Shown one piece after another: positions 46,151-56,900 of a DNA stretch of 64,000 bases. Source of the DNA: Undibacterium parvum (lineage in GTDB: Bacteria; Pseudomonadota; Gammaproteobacteria; Burkholderiales; Burkholderiaceae_D); NCBI RefSeq assembly GCF_003955735.1, contig NZ_CP034464.1:3782001-3846000 (forward strand), given 5' to 3'. Position 1 is the stretch's first letter, and the number at the start of each line of letters is the position of its first letter. The notes under the pieces are model-generated. The model saw nothing but the letters and a program-made list of their open reading frames with translations. It was not told where the DNA came from and did no database searches. Position numbers and translations under genes: made by a program.

Positions 46151-46179
46151 TTACGGATTCGCAAGTTGCGAATCCGTAA
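46151..46179. promoter_or_regulatory. Perfect 14-bp inverted repeat between rplT and pheS
   Basis: TTACGGATTCGCAA is followed, after one base, by its exact inverse. No T-run follows, so this is not a simple terminator. It could stabilise the rplT mRNA end or serve as a processing site. Confidence 0.6.
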
Positions 46180-46185
46180 GATGAG

Positions 46186-46223
46186 CGGGGCAGAGGTTGA
46201 TTCCTGTGCCCCGTTTTGTTTTT
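46186..46223 (+). terminator. Terminator or attenuator before pheS
   Basis: CGGGGCA (46186-46192) pairs with TGCCCCG (46207-46213), plus AGG/CCT inside one mismatch, and TTTTGTTTTT follows. It lies within the operon, so part of the transcription should stop before pheS. I see no Phe-rich leader frame in front of it. Confidence 0.65.
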
Positions 46224-46277
46224 GGTATGTCATTTCTAGCTTCCCGTAATCCCTTACCCTTCAATGGGAAAAATCGC

Positions 46278-47294
46278 ATGAATCCCTTAGATCATCTCGT
46301 AATTCAAGCGCGAGCAGACTTTTCTGCTGCCCAAGACGCCGCCGCTTTGGAAAATGCCAAAGCACTTTACCTTGGGAAAACTGGACAAATTACCGAGCAA
46401 ATGAAGCTCCTGGGTAAGCTTGCTCCAGATGAACGTAAAGCACAGGGAGCGATCATCAATGTCGTTAAAGAGCAAATTGAAAATGCTCTCAACGAATGCC
46501 GCGATGCTTTGGCAAATGCCCAAATGCAGACGCGACTCAATGCCGAAGCGATCGATGTTAGTTTGCCTGGACGTGGACGTGGCATGGGCGGCGTGCATCC
46601 GGTAATGCGTACTTGGCAGCGGGTGGAAGAGATTTTCCGATCTATCGGTTTTGCAGTGGCGGATGGCCCTGAAATCGAAAATGACTGGACCAATTTTACT
46701 GCTTTGAACAGCCCGGAGAATCATCCCGCTCGTTCCATGCAAGATACTTTTTATATAGAGGGCAATGATAGCTTCGGTAAGCCTTTGCTATTGCGTACCC
46801 ATACCAGCCCTATGCAGGTACGTTATGCGCGTATGCATCAACCTCCAATCAAGGTAATCGCACCCGGACGCACTTATCGCGTCGATAGCGATGCCACGCA
46901 CTCACCAATGTTTCATCAGGTTGAGGGCTTATGGATAGATGAAAATATTAGCTTCGCTGATTTGAAGGGCGTTTACCTTAATTTCGTAAAAGCTTTTTTT
47001 GAAACAGATGATTTGCAAGTGCGCTTCCGTCCGTCCTACTTTCCCTTCACGGAACCATCCGCCGAGATCGATATCGCTTTCGGCAGCGGTCCGCTAAAAG
47101 GCCGCTGGTTGGAGGTGTCAGGCTCTGGGCAAGTACATCCTTCAGTGATAAAAAATATGGGGCTAGACCCTGAAAAATATATAGGCTTTGCTTTTGGATC
47201 CGGCTTAGAGCGGCTCGCTATGTTGCGTTACGGGATCAGCGATTTACGTCTGTTCTACGAAGGTGATTTGCGTTTCTTGAAGCAATTTAACTAA
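46278..47294 (+). CDS. pheS: Phenylalanine-tRNA ligase alpha subunit
   Basis: PheS forms the catalytic core of the (alpha-beta)2 PheRS. The ATG at 46278 is chosen; the in-frame TTG at 46197 would extend across the terminator hairpin and is rejected. The protein has 338 residues, with an N-terminal coiled coil ([21 protein letters not shown]) and class II motifs: [36 protein letters not shown] and the final [18 protein letters not shown]. Confidence 0.97.
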   Translation: MNPLDHLVIQARADFSAAQDAAALENAKALYLGKTGQITEQMKLLGKLAPDERKAQGAIINVVKEQIENALNECRDALANAQMQTRLNAEAIDVSLPGRGRGMGGVHPVMRTWQRVEEIFRSIGFAVADGPEIENDWTNFTALNSPENHPARSMQDTFYIEGNDSFGKPLLLRTHTSPMQVRYARMHQPPIKVIAPGRTYRVDSDATHSPMFHQVEGLWIDENISFADLKGVYLNFVKAFFETDDLQVRFRPSYFPFTEPSAEIDIAFGSGPLKGRWLEVSGSGQVHPSVIKNMGLDPEKYIGFAFGSGLERLAMLRYGISDLRLFYEGDLRFLKQFN

Positions 47295-47375
47295 AAATTT
47301 TTAATAGTGCGGAGATGCTTTGCTTCTCCCTCCAACGCTTACCTCGTACCTTAAGTACTTACTCACGGCTGAATT

Positions 47376-49802
47376 ATGCAATTCTCTGAAAACTGGCTAC
47401 GCACCATGGTTGATCCGAAGATGACTTCGGATGAATTGGCACATCTTTTAACGATGTCTGGATTGGAAGTTGAGGAGGTCGAAGAAGTTGCGCCTCCCTT
47501 TAATAATGTGGTGGTCGCAGAAATTCGCGAAATAGTGAAACACCCCGATGCCGACCGACTCAATGTTTGCCAGGTTGATGTCGGCACCGGCACTTTGTTG
47601 AACATCGTTTGCGGAGCTCCGAATGTACGGGTCGGCATGAAGGTTCCTTGTGCCATGGCGGGCGCTATTTTGCCGCCGGGTGCAGATGGCAAACCATTTG
47701 AGATTAAGGTCGGAAAACTGCGTGGTGTTGAATCGCAAGGTATGTTGTGCTCGGCGCGTGAGCTGAAATTGTCGGAAGAAAATGCCGGACTGATGGATCT
47801 TCCCGAAGATGCTCAGGTGGGGCAAAATTTCCGAGATTACTATCAGTTAAATGACCTTAAGTTCACGATTAAACTTACTCCGAATAAGGCTGATTGCCTG
47901 TCTGTTCTAGGCGTGGCGCGTGAAGTGTCGGCCCTAACAGGGACGCCGATGACGTTGCCGGAAGCGCACATCGTTGCCGTCAGCTTGCAAGATAAATTGC
48001 CTGTGAAAATATCTGCACCTGACTTGTGCGGCCGCTTTAGCGGACGCATTATTCGCGGAGTCAATGCGAAAGCCCCGACTCCGGACTGGATGAAACGGCG
48101 CTTGGAGCGTAGTGGCCAGCGTCCAATCTCTGCATTGGTCGATATCTCCAATTATGTGATGTTGGAAATGGGCCGTCCTAGCCATGTTTTTGATCTGGAC
48201 AAAATACATGGAGGACTGGAAGTGCGCTGGGGTAAAAGCGGTGAGTCTTTGAAGCTGCTCAATGGAAATGCGGTTGCCGTTGATGAGTGGATAGGCGTGA
48301 TTTCGGATGATAAGGAAATCGAATCACTGGCTGGTATCATGGGCGGCGACTCGACTGCGGTGAGCCTTGATACTCAGAATATTTATTTGGAAGCCGCTTT
48401 CTGGTGGCCGCAAGCAATACAAGGGCGCGCACGACGTTTGAATTTCTCAACTGATGCCGCGCATCGCTTCGAACGCGGGGTTGATTTCGCGACTACGGTA
48501 GAGCATTTGGAACGTATCACTAGCCTTATCGTGGAAATCTGTGGCGGTGCTGCACATGTAAAAGTCGGGCCTATCGATGATCACATCGTGAATTTGCCAT
48601 TACGCCCTGCTGTAAATATGAGAACGGCACGCGCGGTTAAAGTCATCGGGGTTGCTCTGAGCGACAGCCAAATTGCAGACATCTTTACTCGGTTGGGGCT
48701 GCAATTTACTCAAGAACCAGGGCTGTTCTCGGTGACTCCGCCATCTTATCGCTTCGATATAGAAATTGAAGAAGATTTGATCGAGGAGGTAGTGCGTGTG
48801 TATGGCTTTGAAAATATCCCATCTTTGCCGCCAGTCGCCGCGAATGCAATGCTGATTGAGCCGGAAAATCGTCGTTCTTTATTTACACTGCGTAGACAAA
48901 TTGCTGATCTTGATTACCAAGAAGTGATTAATTACAGCTTCGTGGAAGAGTCTTGGGAAAAAGATTTTTGTGCAAATGAAGCGCCAATAAAACTACAGAA
49001 CCCTATTTCCAGTCAGATGTGTGTCATGCGCACGAGTTTGATTGGAAGTTTGGTGGCTAATGCTCGATATAATTTAAATCGTAAAATTGGACGCGTAAGA
49101 ATTTTTGAAATTGCTGCCGTTTATTTGAAAAACGCAAATATCCCAGACGGTCCTTTGACTGTTGCCGGATACGATCAGCCGAAGCGACTCGCGTCTTTAT
49201 CGTATGGTCCTTATGCTGAAGAGCAATGGGGCCAGCCTAGTCGTAACGTCGATTTCTTCGATGTCAAAGCCGACTTAGAGGCACTGTTTGCGCCGAAAAT
49301 ACTGAGGTTCGTGAAGACTCCGCACGTCGCCTTGCATCCAGGTCGTTCCGCTCAGATTGAATGCGATGGACAAATCGTTGGTCTGATAGGTGAGTTACAT
49401 CCTCGCTTACAGCAAAAATATGATTTACCTTTAGCACCCGTGGTATTTGAAGTTGATGTTGCATCTTTGCAGAATGTAGTAGTTCCGGTTTATCAGGAAA
49501 CGTCTAAGTTTCAAGCTGTTAGTCGCGATCTTGCATTGGTGGTGAAACAGACCGTCGCCGCGCAGGAATTGCAGGATATATTTGCTGCGGAGTTGCTGCA
49601 AAACGAGGTGTGCAAAATTGTGCAAGCTATTGTTTTGTTTGATGAATATCGTGGCAAGGGCTTGGAGTCGGATGAAAAAAGTCTTGCTTTCCGTTTTAGC
49701 TTACAAGATACTCAGAGTACGCTTCAGGATGATAAAATTGATGCCGCCATGGCCGCGCTGATACTTGCCGCCAATAATAAAATAGGCGCCAGATTGCGTT
49801 AA
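47376..49802 (+). CDS. pheT: Phenylalanine-tRNA ligase beta subunit
   Basis: PheT has 808 residues, in the normal range. It starts [16 protein letters not shown] and includes the EMAP-like tRNA-binding domain (about 40-150), the B3/B4 editing region, the B5 domain, a catalytic-like core and the C-terminal FDX-ACB domain ([18 protein letters not shown] to the end). It lies 81 bases after pheS and is transcribed with it. Confidence 0.97.
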   Translation: MQFSENWLRTMVDPKMTSDELAHLLTMSGLEVEEVEEVAPPFNNVVVAEIREIVKHPDADRLNVCQVDVGTGTLLNIVCGAPNVRVGMKVPCAMAGAILPPGADGKPFEIKVGKLRGVESQGMLCSARELKLSEENAGLMDLPEDAQVGQNFRDYYQLNDLKFTIKLTPNKADCLSVLGVAREVSALTGTPMTLPEAHIVAVSLQDKLPVKISAPDLCGRFSGRIIRGVNAKAPTPDWMKRRLERSGQRPISALVDISNYVMLEMGRPSHVFDLDKIHGGLEVRWGKSGESLKLLNGNAVAVDEWIGVISDDKEIESLAGIMGGDSTAVSLDTQNIYLEAAFWWPQAIQGRARRLNFSTDAAHRFERGVDFATTVEHLERITSLIVEICGGAAHVKVGPIDDHIVNLPLRPAVNMRTARAVKVIGVALSDSQIADIFTRLGLQFTQEPGLFSVTPPSYRFDIEIEEDLIEEVVRVYGFENIPSLPPVAANAMLIEPENRRSLFTLRRQIADLDYQEVINYSFVEESWEKDFCANEAPIKLQNPISSQMCVMRTSLIGSLVANARYNLNRKIGRVRIFEIAAVYLKNANIPDGPLTVAGYDQPKRLASLSYGPYAEEQWGQPSRNVDFFDVKADLEALFAPKILRFVKTPHVALHPGRSAQIECDGQIVGLIGELHPRLQQKYDLPLAPVVFEVDVASLQNVVVPVYQETSKFQAVSRDLALVVKQTVAAQELQDIFAAELLQNEVCKIVQAIVLFDEYRGKGLESDEKSLAFRFSLQDTQSTLQDDKIDAAMAALILAANNKIGARLR

Positions 49803-49820
49803 TCAATCAAAAGTCAGCAT

Positions 49821-49854
49821 GCAATGATCTGCACCCACATCTGTAGGTCATTGC
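49821..49854. promoter_or_regulatory. Hairpin between pheT and ihfA
   Basis: GCAATGATCTGCA (49821-49833) pairs with TGTAGGTCATTGC (49842-49854), 13 bp with two G-U pairs in RNA. No T-run follows. Its role is unknown. Confidence 0.45.
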
Positions 49855-49885
49855 CTTAATTATTTTAGCTAGCAGGAATAAAACA

Positions 49886-50299
49886 ATGAATGATGTGACT
49901 TCCGCTGAACTTCAGTCGGTGCTGGATGCAGATTTAAATCGAGCAATGCGTGAAGCGAAAGTGCGCTCGCAGGCCGAGAAAGAATTGCCAACGCTGACTA
50001 AGGCAGAGTTGGCTGAGCTCCTTTTTGAGCAAGTTGGCTTAAATAAACGTGAAGCCAAAGATATGGTGGAAACGTTTTTTTGCGAAATACGCGATGCACT
50101 AGAACGTGGTGAGGCCGTAAAATTATCCGGCTTCGGAAATTTTCAGTTGCGCGACAAGACACAGCGTCCGGGCCGCAATCCGAAAACCGGCGAAGAGATT
50201 GCCATTACGGCACGTCGGGTGGTGACCTTCCATGCCAGTCAAAAATTAAAAGGTATGGTTGATGATGTTAGTAGTCGTCCTATCTCACAATCTGCCTGA
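49886..50299 (+). CDS. ihfA: Integration host factor alpha subunit
   Basis: IHF alpha is a DNA-bending protein that pairs with IhfB. The core [36 protein letters not shown] (residues about 37-72) and the DNA-wrapping arm [12 protein letters not shown] are present. The protein has 137 residues, with an extra N-terminal segment of about 35 residues rich in Ala, Glu and Arg ahead of the usual start. Such tails are common in Burkholderiales. The ATG at 49886 has AGGAAT upstream. It is followed after 8 bases by the merR gene. Confidence 0.95.
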   Translation: MNDVTSAELQSVLDADLNRAMREAKVRSQAEKELPTLTKAELAELLFEQVGLNKREAKDMVETFFCEIRDALERGEAVKLSGFGNFQLRDKTQRPGRNPKTGEEIAITARRVVTFHASQKLKGMVDDVSSRPISQSA

Positions 50300-50307
50300 C
50301 TTTCCGT

Positions 50308-50676
50308 ATGAGCGAACTCAATCTAGACACTGCGGCCTTGCCACCGATACCGGCAAAGCGCTACTTCACTATCGGAGAAGTAAGCGATTTGTGCGGCGTT
50401 AAGCCGCATGTTTTGCGTTACTGGGAGCAGGAATTCACTCAACTAAAGCCGGTAAAACGACGCGGTAACCGACGTTACTATCAACATCATGAGGTCTTGT
50501 TGATACGACGTATCCGCGAACTTTTGTATGCGCAAGGTTTTACCATCAATGGCGCAAGAAATAAATTAAGCATGCCAAATAGCAACGCGCCGGCGGATCT
50601 TAGCGTTAAAGAACATGTGAGTTTAATTCAGATTAAAGAAGAGCTAATGTCTATCTTGTCGTTATTGAAGCCTTAA
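50308..50676 (+). CDS. MerR family transcriptional regulator
   Basis: This 122-residue regulator has the MerR-type winged helix at residues about 20-88: FTIGEVSDLCGVKPHVLRYWEQEF, then RRGNRRYYQHHEVLLIRRIRELL. There is no effector domain beyond a short C-terminal helix, as in the small MerR protein usually encoded after ihfA. Its targets are unknown. It is the last gene of the thrS operon. Confidence 0.93.
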   Translation: MSELNLDTAALPPIPAKRYFTIGEVSDLCGVKPHVLRYWEQEFTQLKPVKRRGNRRYYQHHEVLLIRRIRELLYAQGFTINGARNKLSMPNSNAPADLSVKEHVSLIQIKEELMSILSLLKP

Positions 50677-50834
50677 CCGCCAGCGTTTCCTGATTTACTC
50701 AAAACAAGTCAGTGCAAACTGCATCGTTTTCTAGATTGCATGTTCTAGTAAACGTTTTAAAAGCAGTAAATTCCAGATATAAAAAGCTAATTTGTTGTAT
50801 CCTATAGCATTGAAACAACGGCGTTAAGCCTATT

Positions 50835-51716
50835 ATGCAAGAGCACTCTCCTAAGGTCAGTACATCTGACCTTAAACCACACAGGTCATTGTTTGAACGA
50901 CTGACCGCCTTTATTTCTCCCGAACCTGAGAACCGCGCTGAATTGCTGGAAGTCCTGCATGACGCGCAAGAACGTAATCTGATCGATGCCGACGCTTTGG
51001 CAATGATAGAGGGCGTATTTCAGGTGTCTGACTTATCCGCCCGTGACATCATGATCCCGCGTTCGCAAATGGATGTGATCGATATTTCCAAGCCTATCTC
51101 TGAATGGATGCCGGAAGTATTGAGCACTGCGCATTCGCGTTTTCCTGCGGTCGATGGTGATAGAGATAAAGTCATCGGTATTTTATTGGCGAAAGATTTG
51201 CTACGCTATTATGCTGAAGACAGTTTTGATGTACGCGATATGTTGCGTACCGTGATCTATATTCCCGAATCTAAGCGTTTGAATATTTTGCTACGCGATT
51301 TTCGCGCCAACCGTAATCATATGGCGATGGTAGTCGATGAGTACGGCGGTATCGCTGGTTTGATTACGATAGAAGATGTCTTGGAGCAGATCGTTGGCGA
51401 CATCGAAGACGAGTACGACTTCGATGAGGAAGAAGATAATATTCTTGCGCTAGACAATAATGGTAACGGCAAACGATGGCGCATCAAGGGTCTGACCGAG
51501 ATTGACCAATTCAATCAAGTGCTGGCTACCGATTTAGCCGATGAAGATGTCGATACTATCGGTGGTTTAGTGAGCAATTTTCTGCAACGTGTACCGCATA
51601 AAGGCGATGCATTTGATATCGGTCAACTGCATTTTGAAGTCTTGCGTGCGGACGCAAGACAGGTGCAAATGTTGTTGGTTGAGAAGCGCAGTCTCGCTTA
51701 TTCGTCCGAAGTCTAG
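50835..51716 (+). CDS. corC: CorC/HlyC family CBS-domain protein
   Basis: This 293-residue cytoplasmic protein has two CBS domains (MIPRSQMDVIDISKPISEW from about residue 73, and VIYIPESKRLNILLRDFRANRNHMAMVVDEYGG region from about 139), followed by a C-terminal CorC_HlyC transporter-associated domain (GLVSNFLQRVPHKGD). It has been linked to magnesium and cobalt efflux. The membrane DUF21 part of larger homologues is absent. It precedes lnt by 12 bases, a conserved pairing. Confidence 0.94.
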   Translation: MQEHSPKVSTSDLKPHRSLFERLTAFISPEPENRAELLEVLHDAQERNLIDADALAMIEGVFQVSDLSARDIMIPRSQMDVIDISKPISEWMPEVLSTAHSRFPAVDGDRDKVIGILLAKDLLRYYAEDSFDVRDMLRTVIYIPESKRLNILLRDFRANRNHMAMVVDEYGGIAGLITIEDVLEQIVGDIEDEYDFDEEEDNILALDNNGNGKRWRIKGLTEIDQFNQVLATDLADEDVDTIGGLVSNFLQRVPHKGDAFDIGQLHFEVLRADARQVQMLLVEKRSLAYSSEV

Positions 51717-51728
51717 GTCGGTCGTCTA

Positions 51729-53309
51729 GTGAATTTTCTTGTTCAGCTAAGGCCAAATTTCTCGCGTTTTATTGGCTGGCGTTCCGCTATGCTGATGGCA
51801 TTCTTGGCCGGATGCCTTAAGGTTCTTTCTTTCGCGCCTTTTAAGCTCTGGCCACTGGAGTGCCTGAGCCTGGCCCTGCTTTTCTATTTAGCCTTGCGAC
51901 GCAGTGAAGATACTTCGCTGCGGATAGCCTTATTGGGTTGGAGTTACGGCTTTGGTGCCATGTTTTGCGGCATCAGTTGGCTGCTTATCCTGATGACGCG
52001 ATATAACGATTTGCCGGTTTGGCTGTCGCTCATAGGTTTGGCTTTACTGGCTAGTTACCTTGCAATTTTTGCTGCACTGGGGATGTTCCTTGCTAGCTAT
52101 CTGCAGAGGCGCTGGAAGCTCACTATTGTACTCGCTGCGATATTGGTTTTTCCTGCTACATGGGCAATCAGCGAGTGGCTGCGTGGCTGGGTCTTGTCGG
52201 GCTTTCCTTGGCTCGCTTCCGGCTATGCGCATACCTCAAGCCCGCTGGCGGGTTATGCGGCTGTTTTAGGCGTGTATGGAGTCGGCTGGATCAGCGCCAT
52301 GCTGGCTGCCGCATTGGCTTTGGTCGCGTTGCAGCCCAAAATATGGAAGAAAATGTTTGCACTGATCCTACTCTTGCTGCTTGCTGGTGCTGGCATGCTC
52401 CAGTATGTATGGACTCAGCCGCAGGGCCAGACTATCAGTGTACGTTTACTGCAAGGTAATGTTGATCAAAACCTGAAATTTGACATGCAGCATGTCAACG
52501 AATCGTTGCGCCTATATCACGATATGATCGTCGCAGCGCCTGCTGATTTGATCGCGACGCCAGAAACGGCATTGCCTCTGCCGTCATCACAACTACCTAT
52601 TGACTACCTACCTAGTTTGCAGGCATTTACACAAGTCAGTCATAGTGGTTTGTTACTAGGTTTAGTGACGCATGATGGTCCGAATCAATATTCAAATAGC
52701 GTGCTCGGGTTTGGTAGTGAATATCAGGCACAGGCATTTCGCTACGACAAACATCATCTGGTTCCTTTTGGCGAGTTTATTCCTTTTGGATTTCGCTGGT
52801 TTATCAATATGATGAAAATTCCTTTCGGCGAATTATCTACCAGAGCTGAGTTGCCGCAAGCGATGCAAATTAAAGATCAATATGTGTTACCGAACATCTG
52901 TTATGAAAGCTTGTTCGGTGAAGAAATTGCTCAACAATTACGCATGCAGTTAGTCGATAAAAAACCTGTCGCCAGCATCTTGCTGAACCTGTCGAACCTG
53001 GCTTGGTATGGTGACAGCATCGCGATACCGCAGCATTTGCAAATATCTCAGATGCGCAGCTTAGAGACTGGGCGACCTATGCTGCAAGCGACCAATACGG
53101 GGGCTACTGCGGTAATCAATGCAAAGGGGACGATTGTTGCTCAAATCGCCTCGCAGTCTAAAACCACCTTGAGTGCTCAAGTGCAGGGTATGGGAGGGAT
53201 TACACCCTATATTTCATATGGAAACACCAGCATCCTTGGTCTCGCTTCATTCTCCATCTTGCTGGCATTTCTATTGCGTGATCGCGCTACATCAGATCGA
53301 AAAAACTAA
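51729..53309 (+). CDS. lnt: Apolipoprotein N-acyltransferase
   Basis: Lnt adds the third acyl chain to lipoproteins in the inner membrane. The start is GTG at 51729. Its 526 residues contain about six to seven membrane spans in the N-terminal half, a periplasmic nitrilase domain and a final span. The Glu-Lys-Cys triad is visible in ATPETALPL, YDKHHLVPFGEFIPF and ICYESLFGEE. It is coupled to corC and meets the unknown gene convergently. Confidence 0.96.
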   Translation: MNFLVQLRPNFSRFIGWRSAMLMAFLAGCLKVLSFAPFKLWPLECLSLALLFYLALRRSEDTSLRIALLGWSYGFGAMFCGISWLLILMTRYNDLPVWLSLIGLALLASYLAIFAALGMFLASYLQRRWKLTIVLAAILVFPATWAISEWLRGWVLSGFPWLASGYAHTSSPLAGYAAVLGVYGVGWISAMLAAALALVALQPKIWKKMFALILLLLLAGAGMLQYVWTQPQGQTISVRLLQGNVDQNLKFDMQHVNESLRLYHDMIVAAPADLIATPETALPLPSSQLPIDYLPSLQAFTQVSHSGLLLGLVTHDGPNQYSNSVLGFGSEYQAQAFRYDKHHLVPFGEFIPFGFRWFINMMKIPFGELSTRAELPQAMQIKDQYVLPNICYESLFGEEIAQQLRMQLVDKKPVASILLNLSNLAWYGDSIAIPQHLQISQMRSLETGRPMLQATNTGATAVINAKGTIVAQIASQSKTTLSAQVQGMGGITPYISYGNTSILGLASFSILLAFLLRDRATSDRKN

Positions 53310-53326
53310 ATCAATAGAGTCGATTG

Positions 53327-53353
53327 GCTTGCCAACGGCTAAAGGTGGCAAGC
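53327..53353. terminator. Hairpin between lnt and the convergent unknown gene
   Basis: GCTTGCCA and TGGCAAGC form an 8-bp stem 17 bases after the lnt stop. There is no immediate T-run, so termination strength is uncertain. Confidence 0.45.
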
Positions 53354-53363
53354 ACGGAAAATT

Positions 53364-53738
53364 CTATTTTTGTTTGGTCGTATTTGTATCGATATCAAGC
53401 AGGCATTCACGGCCGCGTTCACTGATCTCGTTTAAACCGGAATCTGGATTGACGGTGATATGGCCTTTTTTTCCGAGAAAACTAGCCACTGTGGCAGATA
53501 TTACGACGCTAGGGTCATTGGCGATGGCGCGTAGGCCGTCTATACATTGTTTGATAAACAGAATTTGCTTGCCAGTATCGGTCAACTCCAAACCACCGTC
53601 TTTACGATGAGTCAGCAGTTTGATGCCAGTTAAACGCTTGGTGTTTCTTGCTACGCAAGCGCTCGGCCGGGCATTTCTTGGCAGTTTGCTGACTTGTTCC
53701 AATGCGTCGTATTCGTCTATGCTTAATTTATGGTTCAT
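53364..53738 (-). CDS. Small protein of unknown function, winged-helix-like repeats
   Basis: I do not recognise the family. The ATG at 53738 gives 124 residues; an in-frame TTG at 53750 is the alternative. Two segments look like the end of a winged helix: HRKDGGLELTDTGKQILF and DSGLNEISERGRECLLD. This suggests a tandem DNA-binding-like fold, but the recognition helices are not obvious. The charge is mixed, with no signal peptide or membrane span. It lies between lnt (convergent) and the large GGDEF/EAL gene on the same strand, separated by 190 bases. Confidence 0.65.
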   Translation of the reverse strand: MNHKLSIDEYDALEQVSKLPRNARPSACVARNTKRLTGIKLLTHRKDGGLELTDTGKQILFIKQCIDGLRAIANDPSVVISATVASFLGKKGHITVNPDSGLNEISERGRECLLDIDTNTTKQK

Positions 53739-53926
53739 TACTGCTTTCAAAAATGGTAGGTATCTGTATTGAGGTTTTTTCGGTGTCCAATCAATATTGG
53801 AAGTAAGGCTCGCAGCGAAGAATTTGACCGGAATATAACATAGGTAGGACGCTGACGAGTGGCTTGGCTTTCCCCTTATGCATACTTATCGCAAATTTTG
53901 CTGATTCTGCTCTGAATAAAAGGGGA

Positions 53927-56900
53927 CTATATCGATAAGCTAGTTTGGGTTTCCATAAGGTTTTCAAAATCAGCCAGTGGTAAGGGGCGACTGAATAAAT
54001 ATCCCTGATAGGCGTGACAACCTTGGTTCGCCAGATAACTTCTTTGTTCCTCTGTTTCCACACCTTCGGCGATCACCGTCAAACCTAAACTTTCAGATAG
54101 AGCAATAATCATTTTTGCAATTGCAGCGTCATTTGAGTCAAATAAAATATCTCTGACGAAAGTTTGATCTATTTTTAATTGGTCTAAGGGTAATTGCTTT
54201 AGATAAGCGAGGGAAGAATAACCGGTTCCAAAATCGTCTAAAGAAAAGCCTACGCCAATCTGCTTTAATAGACGCATTTTTACGATAAGTTCCTCGACAT
54301 TTTTTATCAGTAAATTCTCAGTCAGTTCAAGCTTGAGCAAGCCAGGATTTGCACCACTACGCTGTAAGGCGCCTTGTACTATAGCGACGAAATCAGCTTG
54401 ATGAAATTGCTTTGGACTCACATTGACGGCAATCGTCAATTGCGCCATGTTTGCTTGCATATTCCAGCGTGCTAATTGCTCGCAAGCCATATCTAGCGCC
54501 CATGTCCCCAAATTCAAAATTAAACCAGTTTGTTCGGCCAAGGGGATGAAATCGGCGGGAGCAACGATGCCGCGTAAGGGATGCTGCCAACGCATTAAGG
54601 CTTCCACTCCGCTAATGCTGCCATCGCTAGTGACCTGAGCTTGATAGTAAAGAAGGAATTGATTTTTTAGTATAGCTTCACGCAAGTCGGTTTCCAGCGA
54701 GGCGCGGGTGGCGACCGCAGACTGCATCTGAGGGTCGAAAAAACGTAGGGTGTTGCGACCGGATGCTTTGGCTTCATACATGGCAAGGTCGGCCCGCTTG
54801 AGCGGCTCGTCTATGCTCTCAGCGCGCTCGCCAAATAAAGTAATCCCTATACTCGGGGTGCTGCGGTGCTCGCAATTACCGAGATAATAAATCTGATTGA
54901 GTGCGTACAAAATTTTCTCGCCTACCGCTTCTGCTTGGCTTGCCGCATCCAAAGCACTTTCACTTAAATTCTCCAGCATGACAACAAACTCATCACCACC
55001 CAAACGTGCCACGGTGTCGCCCTCGCGTGTGCAATCCGCTAAACGGCTAGCCACCTGTTTGAGTAAAAGATCGCCCTTGTCATGCCCCATGGTGTCGTTA
55101 AGCGTCTTGAAATTATCCAGATCAACAAATAGTAAGGCTCCCTTGCGTTGATGTCGTGTGCCTGCCGCCAAGGCTTGCTCTAGTCTGTCGAGTAAGAGCC
55201 TGCGGTTCGGTAGGGCAGTGAGCGGATCATAAAACGCCAGATTTTTTATTTCATTCTCTGCGATTTTGCGGGTGGTGATGTCGATAAAACTTCCCACATA
55301 ATGGGTGGTAATACCGGCGCTATCTTTGACACCTGAGATGGTCAGCCATTCAGGAAATAGCTCGCCGCTCTTACGGCGATTCCAAATTTCCCCTTGCCAG
55401 GTTCCAGTACGCAGCATGCTGTCCGACATCGCTTCATAAAAAGCGTCATCATGTACGCCTGATTTGAGCAAGCGCGGAGTTTTCCCAACGATTTCGTCTG
55501 CCGGGTAGCCGGTAATCTCAGTAAATGCCCGATTAATGCGCAGGATAGTCCGCTCTGCATCCGTGACAAACATGCCTTCTTGGGATTCAAATGCGGTGGC
55601 TGCGATGCGCAAAGCCTGCTCATTTTTTTTGCGCTCACTGATATCATTCCATGCAACATAGACCGCCTCAGCACCATCGAAGATGATAGACGTTCCTTGC
55701 GCCTCGACGTCGATCGCTTGGCCATCTAACTGTAAAAACTTCATTTCCATCATGTTCGCTACTGTATGATTTTCCTTGATGTTTTTGATTCTAGAAAGCA
55801 CGATATGATGGAAGTCAGGATGAATGATGTCCAAAATAGGCCTGCCGACCAACTCTTCGGCGCGGGTTGCGCCTAGCATTTTGATGGCAGCTGGATTCAC
55901 ATAAATCAGGCGCCCATCTCTATGCACATTAATGCCTTCCGGTGACCATTCAACCAGTACGCGATGCCGTTCCTCACTCTCTTGCAGTGCGGCTAAAGTA
56001 CGTTTTCGCTTGGTAATGTCATGAATGAAGGTGTGGAAGGCGAGTTTGCCATCGTAAGTGATGGAGGTACTTTGCACTTCTGCGATCAAAGGCGTACCGT
56101 CCAGTTTTAACAATACTTCCTCCGTCATTGCTGTGCTGCTGCCATGCTTGGAGATGCTTTGAGCGCGCACATAAGCCATTTCATGAAAGTCGGGGTGCAG
56201 TAGATCGAGCACAGATCTGCTTAGCAACGCCTGTTCGCTATCAGCACCGAATAAGTGAATTGCCGCCGGATTCGCGTATTTTAGTTTGTTATCACTATGT
56301 ATGATAATCGCTTCGGGTGTCCATTCCACCAGCGCACGATGGCGCTCTTCGCTCTCTTGCAAAGCACTCTCTATACGCTTACGTTCAGTAATATCACGTG
56401 ACAGCACAATAAAGCTTGGCTCTTCGTTCTCGATGCGGGTTTTTCGCGCGACCGAGAGTTCGAACCATTTTTCACCGTGTTGTAAATTTAATGCAATTTG
56501 CTTTCCAGTTGAAAAGCCGATTTCATGCGCTTGCTGTAGCGCCGCCATGACGGTTGATGCAGCAGGTTCGGGAAGTACTTCGCTGATTAAATGTCCGATT
56601 AAGTCTTGTGGCGGTGCTGCCAATAAATCGACGCGTGGCGAATGATAGGATTGATAGCGACCGTCAAGTCCAAGCTCGAACAGCAAATCGGGAATTGCGT
56701 CTAGCGTCGCTTGTAGTTTGGCCTCGCTCCTTTGTTGTGCCTGTTGGATGCGTTTGCGTTCACTGATGTCACGAATTGTTCCTTGTATGATGAGGTGTCC
56801 ATTGACTTCCATGCGACTGAGTAAAACCTCGGCGATGAAGCTCTTCTTGCTGTCCAGGCGCAGATGTAAGCATTCAAACACGATCATGCCCTCTGACATC

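Noticed and set aside
46197..46277. Extended pheS start at TTG 46197
   Set aside because: The extension runs through a terminator hairpin and does not resemble PheS N-termini.
50677..50834. tRNA-Pro gene after merR, common in other bacteria
   Set aside because: No cloverleaf could be drawn; the region is AT-rich without a T-loop motif.
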